Assembly: GCF_029894125.1 (NCBI RefSeq)
Contig: NZ_JARXYZ010000009.1
Location: 215,297 to 279,296, forward strand
DNA: 64,000 nucleotides
From: Kitasatospora sp. MAA19
GTDB taxonomy: Bacteria > Actinomycetota > Actinomycetes > Streptomycetales > Streptomycetaceae
Direction: 5' to 3'
A program made the position numbers and the translations under genes. The notes beneath the pieces were generated by a model. The model was not told where the DNA came from. It was given only the letters and a program-made list of their open reading frames with translations, and made no database searches. Of the stretch, positions 15,994 through 24,197 are shown one piece after another. Each line of letters opens with the position of its first letter. Positions within the stretch are counted from its first letter, which is position 1.

Positions 15994-17706
15994 GTGTCGG
16001 GTCGCAGGGGTTCCCCCAAAGCCGGAAATTCGCCACGCCGGGCGGACGGCCGACAGCCGGGCCAGGCCGACGGCCGAGCAGCGGGCCGGGCCGACGGCCG
16101 CCACACCGGCCAATCCGACGGCCACACCGGCCAGGCCGACGGCCGTCACACCGGCCGGGCGAAGCCCAAGCCCAAGCGCAGCACCAAGGAGAAGGTGCTC
16201 TGGGTGACGGCCGGCTGCACCGCCCTCCTCGTCCTCGGCGGCTGCGCCGTCTACTACCGCCTGAACAGCAACCTCACCACCTTCGACGGCGACGCCCTCA
16301 GCAAGGACCGCCCGGCCGCCGCGGCCCCGGACGCCCAGGGCCGCACCCCGGTCAACGTCCTGCTGATCGGCTCCGACAGCCGCGGCAACGGCAACAGCGA
16401 CCTGGGCGGCGGCGGGGACGGCGGCGCCCGCTCGGACACCGCGATCCTGCTGCACGTCTACGCCGACCACAAGCACGCGATAGGCATATCCATCCCCCGC
16501 GACTCCCTGGTCACCATCCCGCCGTGCAAGCTCCCGAACGGCACGTGGACCAAGCAGCAGAACAACGTGATGTTCAACAGCGCCTTCTCGGTGGGCGACA
16601 CCGACCAGGGCAACCCGGCCTGCACCCAGAACGCCGTCGAGAAGCTGACCAACCTGCGGGTCGACCACACCATCGTGGTGGACTTCAACGGCTTCGCCTC
16701 GATGACCAAGGCGGTCGGCGGCGTCGAGGTCTGCCTGCCGAACAACATCTACGAGGGCGATCTCAACCCGAACCTGGGCAAGAAGGGCAAACTGATCTTC
16801 CCCAAGGGCAAGCAGAAGGTGGAGGGCCAGTCCGCGCTCGACTTCGTCCGGGTCCGGCACGGCATCGGCGACGGCTCCGACATCGGCCGCACCAAGCGTC
16901 AGCAGGCCTTCCTCTCCTCGCTCATCAAGGAGGTCAAGTCCCGCGGCATGGACCCGACCACCCTGCTTCCGCTCGCCGACGCGGCGACCAAGTCGCTCAC
17001 CGTCGACCCCGACCTCGGCTCGGCGGCCAAGCTGCTCTCCTTCGCCACCTCGCTCAAGGACGTCGACCTGCACGACGTCAAGTTCGTGACGGCGCCGTGG
17101 CGCTACGAGGGCCCGCGGGTCGCCCTGGTCCACCCCGACGTGGACCAGCTCTGGGCCGCGCTCAAGGCCGACCGCACCCTGGACGGCCAGGACGCGAGCG
17201 CCACCGCCCCGGCCGCCCCGGGCTCCGCCGCGCCGGGCACCCCCGCCGCCGAGGCCACCCCGTCTCCCACCGCCACCCCCACACCGGACGCCAAGGCGGG
17301 CGACGTCAAGCCCGCCGACGTGAAGGTCGCCGTGCTCAACGGCACCGGCGCGAACGGGCTCGGCGGCAAGGCCGCCGAGGCCGTCAAGGGCGCCGGCTAC
17401 ACCGTGACCACCGTCGGCAACGCGACCGGCAAACCGCGCGCCACCACGGTCGTCGAGTACGGGACGGGCGAGCGCGCCGCCGCCGACGCGGTCGCGAAGC
17501 TGTTCCCGGGCGCCACCGTGCAGCCCGGCGGCAAGGGCGTCAGCGTGGTGCTCGGCCATGACTTCGCCACCGCCAACCCGGCCGGTGCCGCCACCGGCGC
17601 GCCGACCGACGGGGCCCCGGCCGCTCCGGCCCCGGTGCCCAGCAGCGTCGCCGCCGCCGCCCGCTCGGCCGACGACGACCCGTGCGCCAACGTCTCGTAC
17701 GGCTGA
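15994..17706 (+). CDS. LytR-CpsA-Psr (LCP) family glycopolymer ligase
   Basis: A 570-residue membrane protein. Residues 1-60 are a cytoplasmic tail of degenerate ADGRxxGQ repeats. A transmembrane helix (VLWVTAGCTALLVLGGCAVY) lies near residues 65-85. The LCP domain follows, with VNVLLIGSDSRG, SDTAILLHV, GISIPRDSLVTIP and LDFVRVRHGIGDGSDIGR, including the Arg and Asp residues that bind polyprenyl phosphate. The C-terminal LytR_C domain starts at VAVLNGTGANGLGGKAA. LCP enzymes transfer teichoic acids or other glycopolymers from lipid carriers to peptidoglycan outside the cell. GTG 15994 is preferred because GGAGG lies 10 nt upstream; GTG 15970 is in frame. Confidence 0.92.
   Translation: MSGRRGSPKAGNSPRRADGRQPGQADGRAAGRADGRHTGQSDGHTGQADGRHTGRAKPKPKRSTKEKVLWVTAGCTALLVLGGCAVYYRLNSNLTTFDGDALSKDRPAAAAPDAQGRTPVNVLLIGSDSRGNGNSDLGGGGDGGARSDTAILLHVYADHKHAIGISIPRDSLVTIPPCKLPNGTWTKQQNNVMFNSAFSVGDTDQGNPACTQNAVEKLTNLRVDHTIVVDFNGFASMTKAVGGVEVCLPNNIYEGDLNPNLGKKGKLIFPKGKQKVEGQSALDFVRVRHGIGDGSDIGRTKRQQAFLSSLIKEVKSRGMDPTTLLPLADAATKSLTVDPDLGSAAKLLSFATSLKDVDLHDVKFVTAPWRYEGPRVALVHPDVDQLWAALKADRTLDGQDASATAPAAPGSAAPGTPAAEATPSPTATPTPDAKAGDVKPADVKVAVLNGTGANGLGGKAAEAVKGAGYTVTTVGNATGKPRATTVVEYGTGERAAADAVAKLFPGATVQPGGKGVSVVLGHDFATANPAGAATGAPTDGAPAAPAPVPSSVAAAARSADDDPCANVSYG
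16042..16160 (+). repeat. degenerate GACGGCC tandem repeat inside the LCP gene
   Basis: GCCGACGGCC recurs about seven times at 18-24 bp spacing and encodes the ADGRxxGQ units in the cytoplasmic tail. Period changes are multiples of three, so the frame is kept. Confidence 0.7.
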
Positions 17707-17721
17707 TCCGGACCGGACCCC

Positions 17722-17773
17722 ACGACGACGACGGGGCGCCTCCGGACCTGGTCCGGGGGCGCCCCGCCGTCGT
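17722..17773. terminator. long hairpin terminator between convergent genes
   Basis: ACGACGACGGGGCGCC at the left pairs with GGCGCCCCGCCGTCGT at the right, extended by CCGGAC/GTCCGG around a CTG loop. It serves the LCP gene (+) and the zinc-ribbon gene (-), whose stops face each other. Confidence 0.85.
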
Positions 17774-17786
17774 GACGCTCGTGGGC

Positions 17787-18446
17787 TCAGCGCCTGGTGC
17801 CGCAGGACGGGCAGAACGCGGCGCCCTCCGGGATGTCCTGGTGGCACTGCCCGCACTGGGTCGGCTGGGCGAGCCGGAAGCCGCAACCCGGGCAGAACGG
17901 CGTGCCGTGGGTCTCCGCCGAGCACTGCGGGCAGACCAGTTGGCGCGGCGTCCGCACGTCGAACTCCGCGCCCGACTGCTGGCCCTGCTGGTAGGAGCGG
18001 TCGGACACCATGTCGTTGAGGCCGCGGCGCTGCGCCGCCATCGCCTCCGCCGCGGTGTCCGGGGCGCAGTTGTGGCACAGGCCCTGGCCCGGGTCGAAGC
18101 AGCGGCCGCAGACGTAGTGGGTGCAGCGCGCGCAGCGGTTGAAGTGCGTCTGGGCGTTGGTGATCGCCCGCTGGAAGGCGGCGTCGCGCGCGTTGCCCCA
18201 GGTGTGGCCGGCCAGGCCGTCGGCGGCGTTGCTGATGGTGTTGGCGTTGCCACCGATGAGGTTCCAGGCGGCGCTGACGCCCTTTCCGATCCAGCCCGCC
18301 ACCTGACCGGTGGTGAACGCCTCGAACGACGAGCGCCAGGTGTCGGAGCAGCGGTAGCAGGAGAACTCGAACTGGAAGCCCGCGCCGGTGCCGTGCTGCT
18401 CGCACATGTCGCGGTAGTTGCTGCTGAAGTAGATCTCGGAACTCAC
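17787..18446 (-). CDS. zinc-ribbon protein
   Basis: A 219-residue protein with at least five Cys-x2-Cys knuckles: CYRC near residue 30; CARC and CGRC with CHNC in the middle; and a C-terminal double zinc ribbon (LVCPQCSAETHGTPFCPGCG, TQCGQCHQDIPEGAAFCPSC). A short Gly/Ala amphipathic segment lies around residues 45-90 (TTGQVAGWIGKGVSAAWNLI). Such proteins are common next to secretion and cell-wall genes in actinomycetes, but the partner is unknown. GTG at 18446 is taken as the start because the protein-like sequence begins at SSEIYFSSNYRDM; an ATG at 18506 is in frame. Confidence 0.75.
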   Translation of the reverse strand: MSSEIYFSSNYRDMCEQHGTGAGFQFEFSCYRCSDTWRSSFEAFTTGQVAGWIGKGVSAAWNLIGGNANTISNAADGLAGHTWGNARDAAFQRAITNAQTHFNRCARCTHYVCGRCFDPGQGLCHNCAPDTAAEAMAAQRRGLNDMVSDRSYQQGQQSGAEFDVRTPRQLVCPQCSAETHGTPFCPGCGFRLAQPTQCGQCHQDIPEGAAFCPSCGTRR

Positions 18447-18668
18447 GTCGTCCCCGGTCGGTGAAGTGGCATGTCGGCGGTCCCCGGCCCCCCAAGGTGC
18501 CGACACGGATGGGGCGGGTCACGGGGCGCTGCACAGAATCGCACATGCCGTCATATCTTGTGAATCTCTCGTGGACAACGCCGCGTGATCGCCGTCCCAG
18601 GGGACGTCCGGACCCACCGGCCCGGTTCCGATCAACTCGGTTCAGCCGAGCCGGTTCCGGCTGACGCC

Positions 18669-18917
18669 TCAGAGCCCCGCGACCGGTAGCAGCAGGATCC
18701 GCGCCGGGTCGAACCGCTCCCAGCCGGCCGGTCGCCCGCTGCGGCTCACCCGCAGCCGGCACCACCGCTGCCCGGCGGCGTCCTGCCACCAGCCGCTGAT
18801 CCGCCCGGACGCCCAGGTGCCGTCACCGAGGTCCACCTCGACCGGCTGGTACACCCACTGGACGTCCGGGCCCGCCGGTTCCCCGACGCCCGCCGGACTG
18901 CGCCGACTCTCCACCAC
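18669..18917 (-). CDS. small hypothetical protein
   Basis: An 82-residue protein with several Trp residues (VQWVYQPVEVDLGDGTWASG, GWWQDAAGQRWCRLRV, RPAGWERFDPARIL). The pattern suggests a small all-beta fold. I know no function; similar short proteins occur in many streptomycetes. Two adjacent GTG codons at 18917 and 18914 follow GGGAG. The palindromic operator B lies 86 bp upstream, so it probably shares its regulator with the LCP/surface-protein pair. Confidence 0.65.
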   Translation of the reverse strand: MVESRRSPAGVGEPAGPDVQWVYQPVEVDLGDGTWASGRISGWWQDAAGQRWCRLRVSRSGRPAGWERFDPARILLLPVAGL

Positions 18918-19002
18918 GGCTCCCGCCTCCCGACCCGGCCCCGGCGCGCGGCCTCCCCGGGTCGGGCGGCCACGCGACCAGGCGTGCAGCTCACCCCGGA
19001 AA

Positions 19003-19020
19003 CTCTACAGGCGTGTAGAG
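19003..19020. promoter_or_regulatory. palindromic operator B (CTCTACA-N4-TGTAGAG)
   Basis: A perfect 7-4-7 inverted repeat, the same architecture and core as operator A at 15881-15898. It lies between the small protein start (18917) and the signal peptidase stop (19057), so it belongs to the small-protein promoter. Confidence 0.6.
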
Positions 19021-19056
19021 CGCGGCGGGAGGAGTTCCACCGAAGCCCGGCCCGCC

Positions 19057-20085
19057 TCAGCGGCGCCCCCGGAGCGCACTCCAGCGGCCGCCCCGGGACG
19101 GCCCGGCCCCGCGGGCGCTCCGGCGCCGGCCCCACAGGGCGAACGGCACGACGGCCGCCAGCCCGACCGCGTCCGGCACCGACGGCGTCTCCACCGGGGC
19201 GGCCGCGCCCGCCGGCACCTTGTCGAAGGTGTCCGGGACGGGCAGGGTGGACCAGTCCGTGAGCGGCCAGGCCACCACGAAGGCCCGGCCCACCACGTTC
19301 CCGACCGGCACGAAGCCGTCGCCGGTCTCGTTGTGGTGCGGGCGGGAGTCCCGCGAGTTGTTGCGGTGGTCCCCCATCACCCAGAGCTTGTCCTTGGGGA
19401 CGGTGACGATGCCGACCGGATCGTTGTCGCAGGGCGTCGAACCGGGGAACAGGTACGGCTCGTCCAGCGCTACGCCGTTCACCTTCACCGGGCCGCCCGC
19501 CTTGCACTCGACGGTGTCCCCGCCGACCGCGATCACCCGCTTGATCAGGTCCTTCTCGTCCGCCGAGGGCATCAGGCCGACGGTGCTCAGCGCCTTCTGG
19601 ACCGAGCTCATCACCGAGTTGTCCGAGTGCGTCGGCGCGCCCTCCAGCCAGCCGCCCGGATCGCGGAAGACCACCACCTCCCCGCGCTCGGGCTTCGCGC
19701 CGAACCAGGGCGTCAGCTTGTCGACCAGCACCCGGTCGCCGATCTCCAGGGTCTGCTGCATCGAACCGGAGGGGATCGAGAAGGCCTGGACGAAGAAGGT
19801 CTTGATGCCGAGCGACAGCAGCAGGGCGATCACCAGCAGGATCGGGAGTTCCTGCCAGAACGGACGCTTCTTCCGCCCGGCTTTCGCCCCCGGTTCCGCA
19901 CCGCCCGAGCCGTCGGCTCCCCCGCCCGGACCGGTCCCACCGTCGCCACCACCGCCGGCCCGGCCACCATCGCCGCCGGCCACCTCGAAGGACCCTGCCC
20001 CGCCCGGGACTTCGGGCGCGCCGGCCGTGCCGCGCTCCCCGCTTCCACCGCTCTCGCCGGACTCCGTGCTCTGCTGGACACTCAT
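19057..20085 (-). CDS. lepB: signal peptidase I
   Basis: A 342-residue type I signal peptidase (S26). Residues 1-70 are a Gly/Ser/Glu-rich cytoplasmic tail. A transmembrane helix follows (LPILLVIALLLSLGIKTFFV). The catalytic Ser is in FSIPSGSMQQTLEIGDR (Ser108) and the general-base Lys in KDLIKRVIAVGGD (Lys182). GDHRNNSRDSR is the box E motif. The family usually has PxxTL after SM; here it is QQTL. The C-terminus is extended by Pro/Ala and a second hydrophobic helix before an Arg-rich tail, as in other streptomycete Sip proteins. ATG 20085 is kept; the gene lies 68 bp after the XRE-cupin gene. Confidence 0.93.
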   Translation of the reverse strand: MSVQQSTESGESGGSGERGTAGAPEVPGGAGSFEVAGGDGGRAGGGGDGGTGPGGGADGSGGAEPGAKAGRKKRPFWQELPILLVIALLLSLGIKTFFVQAFSIPSGSMQQTLEIGDRVLVDKLTPWFGAKPERGEVVVFRDPGGWLEGAPTHSDNSVMSSVQKALSTVGLMPSADEKDLIKRVIAVGGDTVECKAGGPVKVNGVALDEPYLFPGSTPCDNDPVGIVTVPKDKLWVMGDHRNNSRDSRPHHNETGDGFVPVGNVVGRAFVVAWPLTDWSTLPVPDTFDKVPAGAAAPVETPSVPDAVGLAAVVPFALWGRRRSARGAGPSRGGRWSALRGRR

Positions 20086-20152
20086 CTTCTCGGCCCCTCC
20101 CGACGGCCTGGCGGGAGTCCGGATCGGAAACCCCCGCTGTCAGGGAACGAAC

Positions 20153-20749
20153 CTACCGAACAGAGGTTCCCGGGCGCGCCCTGACGTGGATCCGCTCACC
20201 CTGCGGACCGAACAGGCTGAGGAACTCCACCGGTTGCGATCCGGCGTTGCCGAAGGCGTGCGGGGTGCGGGTGTCGAACTCGGCGGCCTCACCGGTCGTC
20301 AGCACCAGATCGTGCGAGCCGAGCACCAGCCGCAGCCGGCCGTTCAGGACGTACAGCCACTCGTAGCCCTCGTGCACCTTCAGGTCCAGCTCGGGCTCGG
20401 TGCCCCGCCCGGGCGGCATGATGTGCTTGTAGGCGTGCAGGCCACCGAGGTGCCGGGTGAGCGGGAGGATGGTCTGACCGTTCCTGGTCACCGGGCGGGC
20501 GTGGATCCGGGGGTCGCCGGTGGCCGGCGCCCCGACCAACTCGTCCAGCGGCACCCGGTACTCCCGGGCCAGTGGCAGCAGCAGCTCCAGGGTCGGCTTG
20601 CGCTGCCCGGACTCCAGCCGGGACAGGGTACTGAGCGAGATCCCGGTGGCGGCGGCCAGCTTGGCGAGGGTGGTGCCACGCTCCCGCCGCAGGGCGCGCA
20701 GCCGGGGGCCCACCGTGGTGAGGACGTTCTCGAAGTCTTCGTCGGCCAT
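20153..20749 (-). CDS. XRE-family regulator with cupin domain
   Basis: A 198-residue regulator. Residues 10-70 are a helix-turn-helix (LRALRRERGTTLAKLAAATG, ISLSTLSRLESGQRKPTLEL) and residues 100-190 a cupin sensor (VHEGYEWLYVLNGRLRLVLG, then GEAAEFDTRTPHAFGNAG, with HAF as the usual metal or ligand position). Relatives repress amino-acid, polyamine or antibiotic-resistance genes and respond to small ligands; the target here is unknown. ATG 20749 fits the family start (MADEDFENVL); two earlier ATGs are in frame. A TTGACA on the minus strand at about 20781-20786 is a likely -35 box. Confidence 0.85.
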   Translation of the reverse strand: MADEDFENVLTTVGPRLRALRRERGTTLAKLAAATGISLSTLSRLESGQRKPTLELLLPLAREYRVPLDELVGAPATGDPRIHARPVTRNGQTILPLTRHLGGLHAYKHIMPPGRGTEPELDLKVHEGYEWLYVLNGRLRLVLGSHDLVLTTGEAAEFDTRTPHAFGNAGSQPVEFLSLFGPQGERIHVRARPGTSVR

Positions 20750-20959
20750 GCCTGCCATGTGCCAGGACGGCAAGGGCGTTTGTCAAACCGGCACACCGGC
20801 AGGCCCGCGTACCCACCCGCCGTCCCGGCGATCACGGACAAGCCCGCCCGCCAGGCCGGCGTCACCGCCCCGCCCGCAGGCCCTTCCGGCACCCCTGCCC
20901 ACGCGCGGCGGGGCTTGGTGGCGGTGTTCCTCGCCACCGGGCCCCGCCGCGCGGCGGTG

Positions 20960-22537
20960 CTACCGGTACTCGCGCAGGCGCGGCCGCACGCCCAGCGCGG
21001 TGAGGGCGAGCGCCGCCGCCAGCGCCCCCGCCGCCAGGGCCTCCGTGGTGGCGTCGAGGTCGCCGTCGGTCGCGGCGAGCGCCGAGTCCATCGCCGTGGC
21101 GTTGACCGCGATGGTGTCCCCGATGGCCGTGCTCAGCTGGTCGAAGTCGTAGTTCGACTGCCCCTGGGACAGGCCGGTGTTGAGCGTCACCGCCTCCTTG
21201 AGCCGACCGGCGTCGCGCAGCTCGCGGATCTTCCGGTCGTCCTGCTGGTACTGCTGGAAGGCGGTCAGCACCCGATCGGCGGCGTCCTGCTCGCCGGGGA
21301 AGGTGATGTTGCGCAGCTCGGTGCCGAGGTAGCCGCCGAAGGGGACGGCCGCGTGGTCGGCGCGGTGCCTTGCCGCAGCGGCCGCCAGCTGGGCGTTGTA
21401 GCCGGCGAGGGTGGCGCCGTCGAGGTGGGCGATCGCCTGGGTCTTGTCGAGGAAGCTCTGCTCGTAGGCGACCGCGCGGGACGGGTCCGTGAGGTAGCGG
21501 CTCTCGTCGGCGTTCATGTCGAAGGCGACGGCGCGGGCGCGGCTGAGCGCGATCACCGAGTCGTAGGCGTTGCTCTTGGCGGTCACCAGGTGGTCGTCGG
21601 CGCGGCTCACCAGGTGCAGGCCGATCGCCAGGGCGACGCCGGTGAGCAGGGTGACACCGGCCAGCGCCGGGTTGACGACCCGGCGGTAGCGCACCGCCAG
21701 CGCGCGCTGGAGCCCGAGCAGGGCGGCGAGCGCGACCAGACCGACCGCGAGCAGCCACCACCAGCCGCTGCCGAGGGCGTCGCGGTGCTCGGTGTAGACC
21801 TGCTCGACGGTGGCCTCGTTGGCGGCCGTGACCTGGTCGGCGGCCGGCAGCAGCTGCTGGCGCAGCAGATCGGTGGCCTGGCGGTAGGCGTCCAGGGCGG
21901 CGGGCGAGGGCTGGCCGGCCGGGGCCTTGGCCTGCTCCTCCAGCAGCTGGGCGCGGGCGACCAGGGCCTCGTAGCTGCCGAGCCGGCCGAGCACCTGCTG
22001 CACGGCGCGCTGGCCGGCCGGGTCGGCGGCTGCGGCCTGGGCGGCCTGCTGGAGGTCGTTGTCGGCCTGGGCCCGGCGCTGCTCATAGGTGTCGAGGGTC
22101 TGCTTGCGCAGCGTCGTGTAGTCGGGGTCGGCGCCGACCAGCAGCAGGTTGGCGGCCTGGGCGTCCATGTCGCTGAGCGCGAAGTAGAGGTCGGCGGCGC
22201 GGGTGGCCTGTGGGGCGGCCTGGTGGCCGATGGTGTCGGTGCCGTCGCGGGCCCCGCCGAGCACGGTGGTGGCGGTCGCGCCGAGGCCGAGCAGGGTGGC
22301 CAGGCTGAGCGCGGTGAGGCCGCGGACCAGGCGCGGAGTGGTCCAGTAGGCGCGGCTGCCGACCGCCCGGGCGCCCTGCCCGAGCCGGGCCAGGGCGCCC
22401 GGGGGGATGCGGTGGGGGGCGCGCGGCGGCCCGGCCGGGGCCGGGCGCGCTGCTGGGCCCGGCTCTTCCGCCGGGGCTGATTCCGCCGGGGCCGTCTCCC
22501 CCGTGGTGGCCGCTCTGCCCGCTGCCGAGGTGGTCAT
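20960..22537 (-). CDS. large membrane protein with two extracytoplasmic helical-bundle domains
   Basis: A 525-residue protein with four predicted helices: one after the Pro/Ala-rich tail (LTALSLATLLGLGATATTVL), two in the middle (WWWLLAVGLVALAALLGLQR and ALAGVTLLTGVALAIGLHLV) and one at the end (AAGALAAALALTALGV). The two external parts (residues about 100-245 and 305-495) are Ala/Gln/Glu-rich helices, like the ligand-binding bundles of chemoreceptors or sensor kinases, but no kinase or HAMP module follows. I recognise it only as a conserved streptomycete membrane protein of unknown role. ATG 22537 is used; no strong ribosome site is seen. Confidence 0.7.
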   Translation of the reverse strand: MTTSAAGRAATTGETAPAESAPAEEPGPAARPAPAGPPRAPHRIPPGALARLGQGARAVGSRAYWTTPRLVRGLTALSLATLLGLGATATTVLGGARDGTDTIGHQAAPQATRAADLYFALSDMDAQAANLLLVGADPDYTTLRKQTLDTYEQRRAQADNDLQQAAQAAAADPAGQRAVQQVLGRLGSYEALVARAQLLEEQAKAPAGQPSPAALDAYRQATDLLRQQLLPAADQVTAANEATVEQVYTEHRDALGSGWWWLLAVGLVALAALLGLQRALAVRYRRVVNPALAGVTLLTGVALAIGLHLVSRADDHLVTAKSNAYDSVIALSRARAVAFDMNADESRYLTDPSRAVAYEQSFLDKTQAIAHLDGATLAGYNAQLAAAAARHRADHAAVPFGGYLGTELRNITFPGEQDAADRVLTAFQQYQQDDRKIRELRDAGRLKEAVTLNTGLSQGQSNYDFDQLSTAIGDTIAVNATAMDSALAATDGDLDATTEALAAGALAAALALTALGVRPRLREYR

Positions 22538-22757
22538 GACCGCACGTCCCTTTCCCCCGTTGCACGGTCTGCTGGGTTTCCTGCCGAAACCGGAGCAGAA
22601 CCGTTTCTCTCCGCCGGGTGACGCTAGTGCCGTGCCACCTGCGGTGAGCCGCTCCCTGACGGCTCCTTGACACCGCCGGGCACCCTTCTTGACGCTTCCT
22701 TAGCGTCCGGCCGGGCACTTCCCCGGCATCCGGCCCCGGCCCCGGCCGCTCCGGCCA

Positions 22758-22787
22758 CCGCCTCCCCCCTGCATCGGGGGGAGGCGG
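22758..22787 (-). terminator. terminator of the bL37 gene
   Basis: A perfect 12-bp GC-rich stem (arms 22758-22769 and 22776-22787) with a 6-nt loop, 9 nt beyond the stop of the small ribosomal gene. Confidence 0.8.
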
Positions 22788-22795
22788 TCGAGGCC

Positions 22796-22873
22796 TCAGC
22801 CCTGACCGAACCGGCGGCCGTGGTTCGCCTTCTTCTTCCGCCGGGCCCTCTTCTTGCGGGCGCGCTTGGACAT
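22796..22873 (-). CDS. ribosomal protein bL37-like, 25 residues
   Basis: A 25-residue very basic peptide, MSKRARKKRARRKKKANHGR followed by RFGQG. It matches the layout of bL37, the tiny 50S protein first seen in mycobacterial ribosome structures (M-KRxRKKRxRxxxKANHGxRP), but ends FGQG instead of PNA. ATG 22873 follows GGGGAG and the gene has its own terminator directly after. It would be missed by gene finders with a length cut-off. The identification is from the motif alone. Confidence 0.8.
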   Translation of the reverse strand: MSKRARKKRARRKKKANHGRRFGQG

Positions 22874-22937
22874 CGTCTGCTCCCCTGTCGTCGACGTGTG
22901 GTCGGAATGCGGTCGGAATGCGGTCGGGGGCCGGAGT

Positions 22938-23759
22938 TCAGGCGGCCTGGCCGACCAGCTGGTCGGCGAGCTTGGCCAGGCGCTTCAGCGAGCGCTCCTC
23001 CTGGGCCGCCGGCGCCACGGGCGCGACCGAACCACCGTCGTAGTAGGCGCCGTTGGTGACCGCGACCTCCGGCAGACAGAGCCGGACGACGGCCGCCGCC
23101 CCCTCCGCCGCCGGCGCGCCGACCCGCCCGTACAGCGGCAGCAGCGCCGTGTCGCACAGGCCCGGGTTGAGGCTGACGGCGGTGAGGCCGGAGCCGGCCG
23201 GAGCCATGTCGGCGGTCGCCATCGTGAGCGCGAGCTGCGACTGCGCGTACGCGGCGACCCGCGAGTACTTCTTCACCCGGTGCGGGTCCGACCAGTTCAT
23301 CGACGCCGTCCGGTGCAGCGAGGACGAGACGTTGACGATCCGGGCGTCGCCGGCCGCCGAGAGCGGTGCGCGCAGCAGCTTGGCCAGCAGGTGCGCGGCC
23401 AGGAAGTTGACCTGCAGCGAGACCTCGTTGCCGTCGTCGGTCAGCGTGCAGCGCTCGGGCGCCACCGCGGCGGCGTTGTTGACCAGCAGGTCCAGCGCCG
23501 GGTAGTGCTTGACGACCGTGCCGGCCAGCACCGCGACCTCCGAGAGGTGGGTGAAGTCGGCGGCGAGCTCGACGAGTTGGTCCCGTCGAGCGCCGGCGTC
23601 GACCAGCCGGGCGACGGCCGCCTCGGCCTCGGCGGTGGTCCGGGCGTGCACCAGCACGGTGGCACCCAGCCCGGCGAGCAGCCGGGCGGTCTCCCAGCCG
23701 ATGCCCGAGGAGGCGCCGGTGACGAGGGCAGTACGGGCGGACAGGACGGATTCGGACAT
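22938..23759 (-). CDS. short-chain dehydrogenase/reductase-like protein lacking the catalytic lysine
   Basis: A 273-residue SDR of the retinol-dehydrogenase-like type. ALVTGASSGIGWETARLLAG is the cofactor loop (TGxxxGIG), LLVNNAA the NNAG motif, and IVNVSSSLHRTAS carries the catalytic Ser. The active-site YxxxK motif reads YAQSQ: the tyrosine is present, but the lysine that binds the cofactor ribose and lowers the tyrosine pKa is Gln (codon CAG). The protein may bind NAD(P) without classical activity, or be a degraded enzyme, although the rest of the frame is intact. ATG 23759 (MSESVLSARTALVTG) fits the family; an in-frame ATG is at 23783. Confidence 0.85.
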   Translation of the reverse strand: MSESVLSARTALVTGASSGIGWETARLLAGLGATVLVHARTTAEAEAAVARLVDAGARRDQLVELAADFTHLSEVAVLAGTVVKHYPALDLLVNNAAAVAPERCTLTDDGNEVSLQVNFLAAHLLAKLLRAPLSAAGDARIVNVSSSLHRTASMNWSDPHRVKKYSRVAAYAQSQLALTMATADMAPAGSGLTAVSLNPGLCDTALLPLYGRVGAPAAEGAAAVVRLCLPEVAVTNGAYYDGGSVAPVAPAAQEERSLKRLAKLADQLVGQAA

Positions 23760-23921
23760 GACCGTTCCCAGGGTGCGGGGCACCGCCGGCCCTGCTCGGG
23801 CCGGGGTGCGGGCTCAAAAGACCTGACGAGATGCGGAGTTCGCGCGCCCGCCCCACCCCGCGCCGACCGGCGGCGGGGTGGGGCGCGGCACGTGCCGTGC
23901 CCTCCGGCGGGGAGGCGCGGT

Positions 23922-24008
23922 TCAGCGCACGGCGATGGCGGCCACGGCGACGCGGACCGGCGGCCGCGGATGCGGCGGGCGGTCGTGATGGCGTACCGGG
24001 CGGTTCAT
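23922..24008 (-). CDS. possible 28-residue small ORF
   Basis: ATG 24008 follows GATGAGGAGC and opens MNRPVRHHDRPPHPRPPVRV, ending at TGA 23922. The good ribosome site is the main evidence; the peptide is Arg/Pro/His-rich and matches no family I know. It lies in the 438-bp gap between the CorA stop and the SDR start, where nothing else is supported. Confidence 0.25.
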   Translation of the reverse strand: MNRPVRHHDRPPHPRPPVRVAVAAIAVR

Positions 24009-24197
24009 GCTCCTCATCCAACCCGCGGGCCCTGGCCGGGGCAAGCGCCACGCCGACGCCCTGACGAATCCCTGACGCCCGGCGAACAACCGTACGGGCG
24101 GCGGCGGTTGCGGCGGCGGCCGCCGGCGCGCAGGTGCCGCGCCGCCGACCGTGGCGCCGGCCCCAGCCCCGCCACCGGCAGCGCTACCGGCGCCGCG

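Noticed and set aside
23831..24064. 77-codon plus-strand ORF in the SDR-CorA gap
   Set aside because: Arg/Ala/Pro-rich, no ribosome site, no family; the minus-strand 28-codon ORF with a ribosome site is the better, still weak, candidate.
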